From Flavobacteriales bacterium (GTDB lineage Bacteria; Bacteroidota; Bacteroidia; Flavobacteriales_C; GCA-002722245), in the NCBI GenBank assembly GCA_023251095.1, contig JAHEZL010000005.1, forward strand, positions 94,201-158,200: a DNA stretch of 64,000 bases, in the 5' to 3' direction. This document shows, piece after piece, positions 53,637-63,903 of this stretch (positions are counted from its first letter, which is position 1; each line of letters opens with the position of its first letter). Under the pieces are notes generated by a model. That model searched no databases, had not been told where the DNA came from, and saw only the letters and a program-made list of their open reading frames with translations. Position numbers and translations under genes: made by a program.

Positions 53637-54509
53637 TTATTTAGATTGAAGTTCTTTTAATTGCTGAAATAATTTTTTCTGTTCCTCATTCAAATTCATT
53701 GGGATTTCAATTTTCACCGTTACTATCATATCGCCAAAAGTTCCCGACTGATCGTAAACCGGCATTCCTTTTCCTTTCAAACGAAGTGTTTTATTGTGTT
53801 GCGTTCCTTCGGGAATCGTTAAGTTCAGTTTTCCTGAAGGAGTGAGTGTTTCCGCTTTTCCACCCAATACGGCAGTGTATAAATCCACGGGAATGTTTTG
53901 ATGAATATCTACACCTTCTATTTTAAACTGAGGATGTTCCTTTACGTGAAAAGTGATGTATAAATCTCCACGGTCTCCGCCGTTTCGCAGTGCCCCGCCT
54001 TTTCCTTTTATTTTTATTTTTTGTCCGTTGTGAATTCCGGGTTTCAAAGTCAAACGGATTTTATCTTCACCCACGCTAATCACCTGCACTCCTCCGTGAT
54101 ATGCATCTTCAAAAGATATTTCCAGCGCCGCTTCCAAATCCCGACCTTTCCGCGCTCGCTGTTGAGCTTGTCCGCGCTGCTGCGAAAAAAACGATTCAAA
54201 GAAATCGGAAAAATCACCGTCGTTTTCAAAATTATGGGACTGCCGGCTTCTGCTTTGCCCTTGCGACTGGGCGTACTGCTGCTGTTGTTTCCAGTTGGCA
54301 CCCAGCTCATCGTATTTTTTTCTTTTTTCAGGATCACTCAACACTTCATTGGCTTCATTCACTTCTTTGAATTGATCTTCAGCCGCCTTATTTCCCTGAT
54401 TTTTATCGGGATGGTATTTCACCGCCAATTTGCGGAACGCCTTTTTAATGACATCCTGCGTAGCGTTTTTCTCTACACCTAAAATTTTATAATAGTCTTT
54501 GTATTCCAT
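53637..54509 (-). CDS. DnaJ/CbpA-like co-chaperone
   Basis: The 290-residue product has a J domain (1-65) with HPD in [10 protein letters not shown] Gln/Ser/Arg-rich linker ([15 protein letters not shown]), a Phe-rich segment ([10 protein letters not shown]), and a two-lobe substrate-binding C-terminus ([20 protein letters not shown]) follow. There is no CxxCxGxG zinc-finger domain, so it is CbpA type rather than canonical DnaJ. It would stimulate DnaK ATPase in the cytoplasm. Forms an operon with trxA. Upstream, GATCTTTG lies 7 nt before the ATG, a weak -7 match. Confidence 0.9.
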   Translation of the reverse strand: MEYKDYYKILGVEKNATQDVIKKAFRKLAVKYHPDKNQGNKAAEDQFKEVNEANEVLSDPEKRKKYDELGANWKQQQQYAQSQGQSRSRQSHNFENDGDFSDFFESFFSQQRGQAQQRARKGRDLEAALEISFEDAYHGGVQVISVGEDKIRLTLKPGIHNGQKIKIKGKGGALRNGGDRGDLYITFHVKEHPQFKIEGVDIHQNIPVDLYTAVLGGKAETLTPSGKLNLTIPEGTQHNKTLRLKGKGMPVYDQSGTFGDMIVTVKIEIPMNLNEEQKKLFQQLKELQSK

Positions 54510-54652
54510 TATCTTTCAAAGATCGCTCCTTAGTGAGAATTCTCCGATGATGAAGATCACCATTATAATTGATTAATCTCAAACAGATGGAGGCCGAAGA
54601 GGCAAAAAAGTCCTTCTCTTTAAAATAAATCGCTCGATTTCCTTTTTGTTGC

Positions 54653-54660
54653 TATTTTTG
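54653..54660 (+). promoter_or_regulatory. -7 box for the TlpA-like gene
   Basis: TATTTTTG matches TAnnTTTG exactly, 20 nt before ATG 54681. No TTG at the standard -33 spacing. Confidence 0.45.
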
Positions 54661-54680
54661 TAGGGTTAACACAAAACAAC

Positions 54681-55823
54681 ATGACTAAAAATAGCTATTC
54701 AACATTGACCATGTTTAGAAAATTTATCCTTACCCCTGTGCTGTTTGCCATTGTGAGCTGCGGACTGGTTTCTCCTAAAGTGATTACCAACCAGCATGTA
54801 AACGGAGTAATTAAAAATGCCGGAGAGGATTTTATGATAGTTGAGAAATTAACCCTCAATAAAATTGAACCCATTGATACCCTGGAACTGGAAAAAGACG
54901 GAAGCTTCAGCTTTAAATCCAAATCGGATACTGCATGGTTCTATCGTTTCAGATTGCAAAATAAAAATACATGGGTTCAGGTGCTCATCCACCCGAACGA
55001 CAAACTGGAAATGACCGGCGATGCCAAAGATTTCATCACTTCCTTCAACATCAAAGGAAATCCTAAATCCGAAAAATTCAGAGAATACCTTCGCAAATTC
55101 ATCACGTTCGGTAATGCAAAAGACTCTATCAATCAGATTTACCAAGCTGCTCAGGCAGAAAATAAAGGTCATTTGATTTATGATGATATGCAAAAAAAAT
55201 ACATGGATATCATGGCGAATTTTGAAAACTATTCCCGCGAATTTGTTACTGCCAATCCCGAAAATCTGGGGAGTTTAATCGCCATACAAAATCTGGATCC
55301 TGCAAAAAATCAGGAGTTGATCACCAAATTAACTGTGGGTTTGAAAAAGGCATATCCTAATCAGCCTTATGTTATCGACTTCATTGAAAAAACAAGCAAA
55401 GCCATCGCTTTAAGCGTTGGCGGAACTGCTCCCGATATCAAACTTACCGCTCCCGACGGAAAAGCTTTATCGCTTTACAGCCTGAGAGGAAAAGTAGTGT
55501 TGATTGATTTTTGGGCTACCTGGTGCGGACCTTGCCGCAAAGAGTTCCCTTACCTGAAACAAGCCTACACCACTTATAAAGACAAAGGTTTTGAGATCTT
55601 CAGCGTTTCATTGGATAAAGATGTAATGACCTGGAAAAACGGCATTGAGCAATACGGTTTGCCTTGGAACCACGTATTGGAATCACAGGCAGGCGAGGCT
55701 TCAAAAACCTATGAAGTAACGGGAATTCCAAAAACGATACTGATCGACAAAGAAGGGAAAATCATCTCCACCGATCTTCGCGGCGAGGCTTTACTGGCAA
55801 AACTGGCCGAAGTTTTTAAATAA
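54681..55823 (+). CDS. TlpA-type thiol-disulfide oxidoreductase lipoprotein
   Basis: The 380-residue lipoprotein has lipobox IVSC. ATG 54711 (MFRKFILTPV) is an alternative start giving a tighter signal peptide. Residues 35-130 form a DUF4369-type N-terminal domain common in Bacteroidota; a helical linker and a C-terminal TlpA/AhpC-type thioredoxin fold (from about 240) follow, with active site WCGPCRKE, cis-Pro in VTGIPKTILID, and the start APDIKLTAPDGK. A periplasmic or outer-membrane reductase. First gene of an operon with the M1 peptidase (6 bp) and LpxH. Confidence 0.92.
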   Translation: MTKNSYSTLTMFRKFILTPVLFAIVSCGLVSPKVITNQHVNGVIKNAGEDFMIVEKLTLNKIEPIDTLELEKDGSFSFKSKSDTAWFYRFRLQNKNTWVQVLIHPNDKLEMTGDAKDFITSFNIKGNPKSEKFREYLRKFITFGNAKDSINQIYQAAQAENKGHLIYDDMQKKYMDIMANFENYSREFVTANPENLGSLIAIQNLDPAKNQELITKLTVGLKKAYPNQPYVIDFIEKTSKAIALSVGGTAPDIKLTAPDGKALSLYSLRGKVVLIDFWATWCGPCRKEFPYLKQAYTTYKDKGFEIFSVSLDKDVMTWKNGIEQYGLPWNHVLESQAGEASKTYEVTGIPKTILIDKEGKIISTDLRGEALLAKLAEVFK

Positions 55824-55829
55824 AACAGG

Positions 55830-58800
55830 ATGAAGAGTGTATTTCGTTTTTTATTCACTCTTGTTTTTTTTCTTGTTTCAAACACCTCCTTTTCTTACTG
55901 GCAGCAGGAAGTAAACTATTCTATTGATGTTGCGCTCAACGACGAAAAACACGTGCTCAGTGGTTTTATTGAAATGGAGTACGTCAATAACAGTCCGGAT
56001 ACCCTCCGCTATATTTTAATTCACCTGTGGCCCAACGCTTACAAAAACGAGGAAACTGCTTTGGGACAGCAATTGCTGGTGCTCGACAAAACCAATTTTC
56101 ACTACTCGCAAAAAAAAGACAAGGGGTATATCGACAGCTTGGAATTCAAGGTAGATCAGCAAAGCGTGAAATGGGCTTTTTACAACAACCAAATCGACAT
56201 TGCTAAAATTGAACTCGCCCAACCTTTGCTGAGCGGACAAAAAATTACGATCTCCACTCCTTTCCGCGTTAAAATTCCTGCGGGAAATATTTCACGTTTG
56301 GGCCATATTTCACAGAGCTATCAAATTACGCAGTGGTATCCTAAACCTGCAGTGTACGATGCTCAGGGATGGCATCCTTTAAACTATTTAAATCAGGGCG
56401 AATTTTATTCGGAGTATGGTTCTTTCAACGTAAAAATCACTTTACCCGAAAATTATGTAGTGGGCGCAACCGGCGATTTGCAAGGGGAATCAGGCGCTCA
56501 GGAAAAAGAATGGTTGCTTTATAAAGTACAACAAACCGAAGAAAAAATTAAAAAAGGAAAGGAAAAAAACTGGAATAAACTTTTCAATAAAACCAACGAC
56601 ACCACCCGAACCGCTTCCAGCACGCGTTTAAAAACTTTGCATTATTATCAGCAAAACGTGCACGACTTTGCCTGGTTCGCTAACAAAGACTGGAATGTTT
56701 TAAAAGGAGAGGTGCTTCTTCCCTACTCCCAAAGAAAAGTAGAAACCTGGGCAATGTTTACCGATGCTGAAGCTTACCTCTGGCAAAAATCGCTGACCTA
56801 TTTACATGACGCAACCTACAAATATTCCTTGTGGAATGGCGAATATCCTTACAACCATGTTACTGCAGTGGACGGATCTTTGTCGGCAGGAAGCGGAATG
56901 GAATACCCCAACATTACTGTGATTGGCGAAAGTAACGATGACCTTACTCTGGAAAACGTAATCATGCATGAAGTGGGACACAACTGGTTTTATGGAATAT
57001 TGGGCAGCAATGAACGTCGCAATGCATGGATGGACGAAGGAATAAACTCCTTCAACGAACTGCGTTACATGAAAGAAAAATATCCCGATAAAAAATTATC
57101 GGCTATGTTGCCCGGCGGAATATATAAAGTGTTGGGCAAGAATGATCCTGCTTTAAGTGATCAGCATTATCTTTCCTATATCATCAGCGCGCGCAAAGGC
57201 GAAGATCAAAAACTGGATTTGTCGGCCGAAGAATTCAGCAACGAAAATTACGGCGGCATGGTTTACGCTAAATCGGCAGTGGTTTTCAATTACTTGTTTT
57301 CTTATCTCGGAAAAGAAAAATTCGATAGCTGCATGAAAATCTATTTCAATCAGTGGAAATTCAAACATCCGCAACCAAAGGATTTAGAACAGATTTTTAC
57401 AGAGAATTGCAAAGAGGATTTGTCGTGGTTTTTCAATGATTTGTTGAAGACAGATAAAGTGGTGGATTATGAAATAACTAAAATCAAACAAGATCCTTCA
57501 AGCATTGTTTTTGATCTTACAATTAAAAATACGGGAGAAATAAAAAGTCCGGTTTTAATATCAGGTTACAACGGCGACAGTTTGGTTTATCAGGAATGGC
57601 ACAACGGATTTGAAAAAACATCAAAACTTACATTTCCTTATTTTTCTACAATTAACAAATTTGTAATCGACGGCAACCATTCCATGCCCGAAATAAACCG
57701 CTCCAACAACACCATCCGCACTTCAGGAATTTTCAAAAGAACCGAACCCATCAAACTTTCCTTCGTCACTAATTTAGAAAGTCCTAAATACAACAACTTA
57801 TACTTGATGCCAACGATAGGCTTTAACACGCACGACAGATTTATGATGGGACTCGCTGTTCACAATTACCAATTCCCACTAAAAAACACACGCTACTGGA
57901 TCAATCCAACTTATTCCTTCACCAACAAAATAATCAATGGTGATGCGCATCTTCGCTACTTCATCCGCAAACCACTTCCTTTTTTAAGCAATATGGAAGC
58001 AGGAGTTGCGGTGAAGCAATATTCCATTCAGGAGTTTGCCGGTCTCAGCGCGCAATTTCAAAAAATTGAACCTGCTATCCGTTTCAAATTCAAAAACAAC
58101 AATGCTAATTCTCCCTACTCTACCGAACTCGTTACGCGCATGGTGAGCATCAACAATGAATTTATTGCAGGGATCGGCGACAAAAAATTTGAAGTGCGCA
58201 AGGACTGGAAAAACTATTGGGAAGGAAAATTAATTTGCACTAAAAAAGAAGCTACCTCTTCTTTTAACATCAGTAGTTTGTGGCAAGCCGGACCCGATTT
58301 TCAAAAAATAAGTATCAGCGCTGATTTCCGTTTCAAGCTGAATAAAGACGGCAAACAATTTAAAATCCGTTTTTTCGGTGGGAAATTTTTAGATCAAACT
58401 ACTGTTATCAACCAACAATTTACTTTGCGCGGAAATCGTGAAGAAGATTATTTGTACGACAATGTTTTAATGGGTCGGAATTTATACAATCCCATTTACA
58501 TGTTGTCGCAACAAATCACCAATACCGACGGCGGATTTAAATTCGGTTTGTACGGAAAAGACATGAGAGCCGGGAATTGGATTACAACTGTGAACTTAAC
58601 TTACGATCTTCCTCTTCCGATTAAAATCGGTGGCACGCCTCAATATCTATTTGCTTTGTTTGCTGATATAGGAACTTCCGACGGAATTTTAAGCAATGGC
58701 AGTACTTCTTTTTATTTCGACAGCGGATTGCAAATCACCATCATCAAAGATGTTTTTGAAATTTATCTGCCGCTGTTTATGTCGCAGGAAATAACCGACT

Positions 58801-58901
58801 CCTATCAATCTTCCATTTATTCGTACAATTATTTCCAAAAAATTCGTTTCTTGCTGAACTTTAACGAGATGAATCTATTGAACAGGCTAAAAAATATTTG
58901 A
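55830..58901 (+). CDS. M1-family metallopeptidase with C-terminal barrel-like domain
   Basis: The 1023-residue exported protein has a signal peptide (FLFTLVFFLVSNTSFS). Its N-terminal aminopeptidase-like beta-saddle leads to the catalytic domain with zinc motif HEVGHNW and the third ligand Glu in NAWMDEG, preceded by the exopeptidase loop as GSGMEYP (canonical GAMEN). After about residue 640 the sequence changes to alternating amphipathic strands (YNNLYLMPTIGFNTH, FTLRGNREEDY) similar to an outer-membrane barrel of BamA/surface-antigen type. The protein may therefore be anchored in the outer membrane. Its TGA overlaps the lpxH ATG. Confidence 0.88.
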   Translation: MKSVFRFLFTLVFFLVSNTSFSYWQQEVNYSIDVALNDEKHVLSGFIEMEYVNNSPDTLRYILIHLWPNAYKNEETALGQQLLVLDKTNFHYSQKKDKGYIDSLEFKVDQQSVKWAFYNNQIDIAKIELAQPLLSGQKITISTPFRVKIPAGNISRLGHISQSYQITQWYPKPAVYDAQGWHPLNYLNQGEFYSEYGSFNVKITLPENYVVGATGDLQGESGAQEKEWLLYKVQQTEEKIKKGKEKNWNKLFNKTNDTTRTASSTRLKTLHYYQQNVHDFAWFANKDWNVLKGEVLLPYSQRKVETWAMFTDAEAYLWQKSLTYLHDATYKYSLWNGEYPYNHVTAVDGSLSAGSGMEYPNITVIGESNDDLTLENVIMHEVGHNWFYGILGSNERRNAWMDEGINSFNELRYMKEKYPDKKLSAMLPGGIYKVLGKNDPALSDQHYLSYIISARKGEDQKLDLSAEEFSNENYGGMVYAKSAVVFNYLFSYLGKEKFDSCMKIYFNQWKFKHPQPKDLEQIFTENCKEDLSWFFNDLLKTDKVVDYEITKIKQDPSSIVFDLTIKNTGEIKSPVLISGYNGDSLVYQEWHNGFEKTSKLTFPYFSTINKFVIDGNHSMPEINRSNNTIRTSGIFKRTEPIKLSFVTNLESPKYNNLYLMPTIGFNTHDRFMMGLAVHNYQFPLKNTRYWINPTYSFTNKIINGDAHLRYFIRKPLPFLSNMEAGVAVKQYSIQEFAGLSAQFQKIEPAIRFKFKNNNANSPYSTELVTRMVSINNEFIAGIGDKKFEVRKDWKNYWEGKLICTKKEATSSFNISSLWQAGPDFQKISISADFRFKLNKDGKQFKIRFFGGKFLDQTTVINQQFTLRGNREEDYLYDNVLMGRNLYNPIYMLSQQITNTDGGFKFGLYGKDMRAGNWITTVNLTYDLPLPIKIGGTPQYLFALFADIGTSDGILSNGSTSFYFDSGLQITIIKDVFEIYLPLFMSQEITDSYQSSIYSYNYFQKIRFLLNFNEMNLLNRLKNI

Positions 58902-59650
58902 TGAGCACAAAAAATAAAATATACTTTCTTTCCGATTTCCACTTAGGCGTTCCAAGCAAAGAGGAAAGCCTGGTGCGTGAAAAAAAGATAGTTTCTTTTT
59001 TGGATTCCGTTAAAGATTCGGCTGCCGAAATATTTTTTGTGGGCGATATTTTCGATTTCTGGTTTGAGTACAAACATGTTGTTCCTAAAGGTCATGTTCG
59101 CTTGCTGGGAAAAATGGCGGAGCTTACTGATAGTGGCATTAAATTGCACATCTTCACAGGAAATCACGACATGTGGATTTTTGATTATCTACCTTCCGAA
59201 ATCGGCGCCACCTTGTATCGCACACCAATAGAAAAAACCTTTAACGGCAAAACTTTTTTAATCGGGCATGGCGATGGATTGGGACCGGGCGACAAGGGAT
59301 ACAAGTTCATCAAAAAAGTATTTGCAAGTAAAATTTGTCAGTGGTTGTTCGCGCGCATTCATCCTAACGCGGGAATTTCTCTAGCTAATTTCTGGTCGGG
59401 GAAAAGCCGCATGGCCAACAAAATAAAAGATCAGATTTACCTTGGCGACGACAAAGAATTTTTGTCGGTTTATTGCAACGAAACACTTCAAAAAAAACAC
59501 TACGATTACTTCGTTTTCGGACATCGCCATTTGCCTTTGGACATTACTCTTTCCAACAAAAAATCACGCTATATCAATTTGGGAGAATGGGTGGTGAATC
59601 CTCATTATGCGGTGTTTGATGGGGAGGAAGTGAAGTTGGTGAAGTTGTAG
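58901..59650 (+). CDS. lpxH: UDP-2,3-diacylglucosamine diphosphatase
   Basis: The 249-residue calcineurin-like phosphoesterase removes UMP to give lipid X in lipid A synthesis at the inner membrane. It has the LpxH metal motifs in order: LSDFHLG, GDIFDFW, GNHD, GHGDG and FGHRH. The start is ATG 58901, overlapping the previous stop by 1 nt (TGATG). A shift of one codon upstream would need TTG. It cooperates in the pathway with LpxK encoded at 3014-4108. Followed by a REPIN-like element. Confidence 0.92.
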   Translation: MSTKNKIYFLSDFHLGVPSKEESLVREKKIVSFLDSVKDSAAEIFFVGDIFDFWFEYKHVVPKGHVRLLGKMAELTDSGIKLHIFTGNHDMWIFDYLPSEIGATLYRTPIEKTFNGKTFLIGHGDGLGPGDKGYKFIKKVFASKICQWLFARIHPNAGISLANFWSGKSRMANKIKDQIYLGDDKEFLSVYCNETLQKKHYDYFVFGHRHLPLDITLSNKKSRYINLGEWVVNPHYAVFDGEEVKLVKL

Positions 59651-59659
59651 TTTATCGAG

Positions 59660-59823
59660 AAATCCCTCTTGCCATCACACAATCCTTACACACTCTCCCT
59701 TTTACAAAGGGAGAAGCCCATACTCATCCATTTTCACACCATGCTTTAAGTAATGCCCGCTAACTAACTTCCTCCTTTGGAAAAGGAGGAGTGCGTTGAC
59801 TGTGTGAGGGGAAGGAGGATTTT
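59660..59823. repeat. REPIN-like element, copy 2
   Basis: Second copy of the element at 25157-25327. It has the same two 8-bp hairpins (59695-59713 and 59771-59789; the first loop is TAC instead of TTC) and a closely similar centre (AAGCCCA-ACTCATCCATTTTCACA). The outer arms have drifted more than in copy 1. It lies between the convergent stops of lpxH and the beta-helix gene. Confidence 0.85.
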
Positions 59824-59839
59824 TTGAATATGAATTAAT

Positions 59840-62554
59840 CTAATACATCACCTCCATCCATCCCGTAGCCTCTCCTTGTTGACCGGCAATATCAGTCCAT
59901 CTCACTATCCAGTAATACACTCCCGGAGAAACCGTTTGTCCCTTGTACATAGCATCCCACTCAGGAATTTCAACCACTTTAGCTCGTTCATACATCTGTA
60001 ATCCCCATCTGTCGTACACCACAAAATAAATTTCTTTGAGTTTTCCTAAAGTGGAATCGTTAACATATTTAGGAAAAAAATGATCGTTTTTTCCATCGCC
60101 ATTCGGACTTACCCAGTTAGGAAAATCCCATACCAAAGGACTGCAATATTCATTTACAACAAGCGTATCACTTGCACTACAACCACCTTTGGAAACCGTA
60201 ACCATAACCGTTTGCGGTTCAAAAATAAAAACAGAAGAAATCGTGCTGCCGTTCATCCAGCTGACAGTGGTAAAAGTATCCGACACCGAAAGATCAAAAG
60301 CATTGTATTTGTTTGTAAAACATAAGGTGGTGTCCTCTCCTAAATAAACCTGCGGCGCAGCAGCCTGAGTCAATTGAAAAAATAAAGTGTCTTTACAACT
60401 TGTATTGTTTTCTACAAGAACCCAGTGCTGACCAACAGTTGAAATCGTGTTGCTTTGCAAGGTGGTATTGTTGTCCCAGCGGTACGATTTCCATAATCCC
60501 GCATCCACTGTAATTGCAGCGCCGCCGCAAACTGTAGCGTCATTGATATTTCCTGTTGGCAAGGCATTTATCGAAACCGTTGCCGAAACACTGTCTTTAC
60601 AACCCGCTGCATTTTTCACTACTACCCAATATATTCCTGCAGTTTTTACTTTCAGGGAAGTATCGGTAGAACCATTCGACCATTGATAAGTGCTGAAAGT
60701 TCCGGGATCTAAAATGGTGGAATCCTCCTGACAAATTTGTGCATCCGATAATGATCCCAGAGAAACAGAATTCTGTGTAATGTTGATCGTATCTGATTTT
60801 TCGCAAGTAGTCAGATTGTCGCTTACTTTCACAAAATACTGTCCGATGGTATTCACCGAAATACTTGGCGTTGTTTCACTCGTCGACCATTGGTAAATAA
60901 CACTGTTTGATAAATTGGGATTCAATATTACCGCAGGTATAAACGGACTCGAGCAGCGACTCAAATCCGCACCGAGATTCACATTAGGAATCGCTTTTTG
61001 GAAGACTTCAAAAGTATCGCGCACAGCAACATTGTCGATTCCTTTTAGCTCTACCCAATATTTTCCGGGAAGCAGATTATTTAAAGCAACGATGGGAGTT
61101 GTGGCGCCGGTGGACCATTCGTAGGAAAGCGCACAGGTTTGCGTGACATCTAAATTCAAAGTGATTTTAGTACAGGTTGAAGTGTCGTTCAGAGTCACCG
61201 TCGGACGAACACAAGCCGCCGCAAATTCAGAAGTATTTCCCAGTGCATCGGTAGCGCTGACAACAAGTGAATTGCATTTTGCGCCGCCTATTTTTGTGTA
61301 CAGCCAAGTTCCATCGCCGGCAGCTACAACGCTGGCCAGCCAGGTTCTTCCCTGTGAATTTCCGCTGTAACAATTGTTGCAGGAATCAGGAATGTAAATA
61401 TCAATAATATCACCGGCCGTTGCAGTTCCAAAAGTTTTTTCCTCGTCAGACGCAAGATTAATTACCGGAGCGGCTTTCCCCGAATTTCCTGTTGCAGAAG
61501 TAAGCAATCCTGTTTTTTCTACCAAAGCAATTCCTTTTACCCCGTTGCAATAAATGGCGTTTTTACGCACTGTTACGCGGGAAGGAGCTCCACCCTGATA
61601 AACATTTGATCCATTATTGTACCACTCACTGATAAAAACTCCCGCCTGTCCGTTACTAAATATCTGATTCGCTTCCCCTACTCCGCTAATATCCACTCCC
61701 ACTATATTATTTGTCACATTACTATTTAAAAAATCCACACCGTGTTCACCATTGTGCGAAAAAATATTTCCGTAAATTTTATTTCCTGTAGAAGTTTGAT
61801 TGAACGATAAACCATCTCCCTGATTGTAACTGATATTGTTGTGCTGCACTAAATTATTGAAAGCACCGAGCTGGTATTCAACACCGGTGTAATTGGGCAA
61901 AGCCGCGCCATTCACATTAATGCCGACTGTATTATTTTCAACAGTGTTGTTGTTGGCTGCTCCGCCCTGTCCCGAAATCCAGATCCCGTGCGTAGTATTT
62001 CCCGAAACAATATTTCCATCGGCAGCCAGCGGACCGCCCACTGTATTGTTAGAGCTAGCCAAAATAAAAACACCGTTATTGTTAGGTTTTGCAGTAGTTC
62101 CGGTGATATCAGTTCCCAAATAACAGGTTTTAATAGTGATGTTTGCAGCCTGCGTAATCATAATGGCAGAAGCATTGGCATTGACAGCAAAATTATTAAT
62201 GGCCAAACCTTTAAGCACAGTTCCGCTTCCGCCAGCCGAATTGAAATCGAAACAAGTCATGCCGGTACACAGCGAACCATCCAGTTCAATACCCGGTTTA
62301 CCTGCTACTGAACCATCAATGGTAATGGATTTGCTAATGGAATAACTGCTAAGAGGTTTAATTACAAAAGGACCGGCACCAGGAATAGAAAAAACAATGA
62401 CATCTCCGTTTACTGCAGCCTGAATAATAGCCCTTAGTGAATTAGCTCCTGCATCGTTGGTGTTGGTTACAGTGAGAGTTGAGGCTTGCGCTTGCTGAAT
62501 AAAAAACATCAAGCCTAAAAGAATTCTGCTTCCTATCTTGAATTGATTACCCAT
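59840..62554 (-). CDS. Beta-helix surface protein with type B type IX sorting signal
   Basis: The 904-residue exported protein has a signal peptide ending in QASTLTV. Residues 25-45 form a CSLREA-type motif (NTNDAGANSLRAIIQAA), and a parallel beta-helix follows (about 50-340) with repeated short NTV/NNI turns (NNTVENNTVGINVNG, NLVQHNNISYNQGDG). Several Ig-like modules ending in YWV(E/V)(L/V) follow (PGKYWVELKG, AGIYWVVVKN). The last 90 residues are the gliding-type C-terminal domain (NWVSPNGDGKNDHFFPKY, VYDRWGLQMYE). Expected at the cell surface via type IX secretion. No hydrolase motif identified. Confidence 0.87.
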   Translation of the reverse strand: MGNQFKIGSRILLGLMFFIQQAQASTLTVTNTNDAGANSLRAIIQAAVNGDVIVFSIPGAGPFVIKPLSSYSISKSITIDGSVAGKPGIELDGSLCTGMTCFDFNSAGGSGTVLKGLAINNFAVNANASAIMITQAANITIKTCYLGTDITGTTAKPNNNGVFILASSNNTVGGPLAADGNIVSGNTTHGIWISGQGGAANNNTVENNTVGINVNGAALPNYTGVEYQLGAFNNLVQHNNISYNQGDGLSFNQTSTGNKIYGNIFSHNGEHGVDFLNSNVTNNIVGVDISGVGEANQIFSNGQAGVFISEWYNNGSNVYQGGAPSRVTVRKNAIYCNGVKGIALVEKTGLLTSATGNSGKAAPVINLASDEEKTFGTATAGDIIDIYIPDSCNNCYSGNSQGRTWLASVVAAGDGTWLYTKIGGAKCNSLVVSATDALGNTSEFAAACVRPTVTLNDTSTCTKITLNLDVTQTCALSYEWSTGATTPIVALNNLLPGKYWVELKGIDNVAVRDTFEVFQKAIPNVNLGADLSRCSSPFIPAVILNPNLSNSVIYQWSTSETTPSISVNTIGQYFVKVSDNLTTCEKSDTINITQNSVSLGSLSDAQICQEDSTILDPGTFSTYQWSNGSTDTSLKVKTAGIYWVVVKNAAGCKDSVSATVSINALPTGNINDATVCGGAAITVDAGLWKSYRWDNNTTLQSNTISTVGQHWVLVENNTSCKDTLFFQLTQAAAPQVYLGEDTTLCFTNKYNAFDLSVSDTFTTVSWMNGSTISSVFIFEPQTVMVTVSKGGCSASDTLVVNEYCSPLVWDFPNWVSPNGDGKNDHFFPKYVNDSTLGKLKEIYFVVYDRWGLQMYERAKVVEIPEWDAMYKGQTVSPGVYYWIVRWTDIAGQQGEATGWMEVMY

Positions 62555-62584
62555 AGTTTTTTGCTTTTTTAAAACCTATTAGTG

Positions 62585-62615
62585 TAAATATAACACTATA
62601 GTTTTAAGAAAGCAA
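62585..62615 (-). promoter_or_regulatory. Candidate promoter of the beta-helix gene
   Basis: On the minus strand TTG (62613-62615), 20 bp, TATATTTA (62585-62592), one mismatch to TAnnTTTG. The leader would be about 25 nt. Confidence 0.45.
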
Positions 62616-62790
62616 GTTTACATAGAAAAAAGGAGAGCAAGGACTTCAATTTCGGTCAATTAAAAAGCCCCAAGTTTTGATGCTTAGGGTAGCAATTGGA
62701 GGTAATAATCAGTGATAATTTATATTTTTTTCATGCAGAAAGACTTAGTCTACGGTAAAACACTTGTATTCGACACGTTTTGCAGAAAAA

Positions 62791-63903
62791 ATGAATCATA
62801 GTTTTATACAAACACCAATGTGGGTCAATAAAATATCAAGCCTTTTTAGTAAACGAAAATCGAATAAAGAATTTGAAAGTCAAACAAATGGAATACGAAA
62901 AAAAGTAGTAATTAAAATTATTCTAATCGTTTTAGCACTTCAAGTTTTCCCTCTTTTACTTATTTTATGTGGTAAAAAGGAGGCAATGTATATGAACAAG
63001 GAATTGACCTATTGTTACATCGCCGATAAAATCACGGAAAATTGCACATCAAATCTTGAAATAACAAAGACCATTAATTCGTATGCCTATTTAAATGAGG
63101 AACAAAATTCTCCATTCATTTATCCATGCGACAACAATGTTTCCTTTGATCTGATTACGGGCTTGGGTTGGTGCGACCAAAAATCTAATGCTGTAGTTCA
63201 TCTTCTTGAAAAGAAAAATATTGACGCTAATTTAGTGATGTTTCCTTGTCATACTGTTACTGAAGTATCGAACAATGGGCATTCGGAACTTTTTGACCCT
63301 ACTTTCAATTGCTTTTTTCTTTCTAAAGACAGCTTAAAAATAGCAAACGTAGAAGACGTCCTAAATAAACACAATGGTCTGCAAATGAATGACGGAAGGG
63401 ACTTTGATGATTATAATGGCAAACACATATTAAGTTGTGGCCCTTATCAAAAATGGAAGCGTTTATCCAACAACAAATCATTCATTAAAAAAAACGTTTC
63501 AAACATCGTCGGTTTTTACTATTGGTTGGAAGGCGACTTTTTTGTTTCGATTTTTGAAAAATGTTTTTTGACTTACATTGAAAAGATTCACAATGGCGAT
63601 GTTTTAAACTCTAACGCCAGAAAAAACAAGGGTTTTATGAGTGAATACGATAATAAAGATTTTTATCTTTTTTATAAAGCAAGGTCATTGTCGTTACTTG
63701 GGAAGCATTGTGATGCTTTTAAATTGTGTAAACAATTAGAAAAGAACACTGCTTATTATGATGAAGCTGTTTTTTTTGAAGCAAAATTGCTATTAAAGAG
63801 TAGGAAGTTTTCTGATTTCCATAAGCTATACTCCGCTGTTATAAGTACGTATTCCGATAGAATGATTGCTTATGAGATAGATTGGATATTCCTCATAAAT
63901 TGA
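62791..63903 (+). CDS. Membrane-anchored transglutaminase-like protein (hypothetical)
   Basis: The 370-residue product from ATG 62791 has one membrane helix near residues 38-60 (VIKIILIVLALQVFPLLLIL). Residues 130-195 resemble a transglutaminase-like core: Cys in GLGWCDQKSNAV, His in PCHTVTEV and Asp in LFDPTFNC give a plausible catalytic triad. The C-terminal third contains a TPR-like helical pair (KARSLSLLGKHCDAFKLCKQLEK). The region is richer in A+T than its neighbours and stands alone, which may indicate acquisition. The family call rests on motif spacing only. Confidence 0.5.
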   Translation: MNHSFIQTPMWVNKISSLFSKRKSNKEFESQTNGIRKKVVIKIILIVLALQVFPLLLILCGKKEAMYMNKELTYCYIADKITENCTSNLEITKTINSYAYLNEEQNSPFIYPCDNNVSFDLITGLGWCDQKSNAVVHLLEKKNIDANLVMFPCHTVTEVSNNGHSELFDPTFNCFFLSKDSLKIANVEDVLNKHNGLQMNDGRDFDDYNGKHILSCGPYQKWKRLSNNKSFIKKNVSNIVGFYYWLEGDFFVSIFEKCFLTYIEKIHNGDVLNSNARKNKGFMSEYDNKDFYLFYKARSLSLLGKHCDAFKLCKQLEKNTAYYDEAVFFEAKLLLKSRKFSDFHKLYSAVISTYSDRMIAYEIDWIFLIN

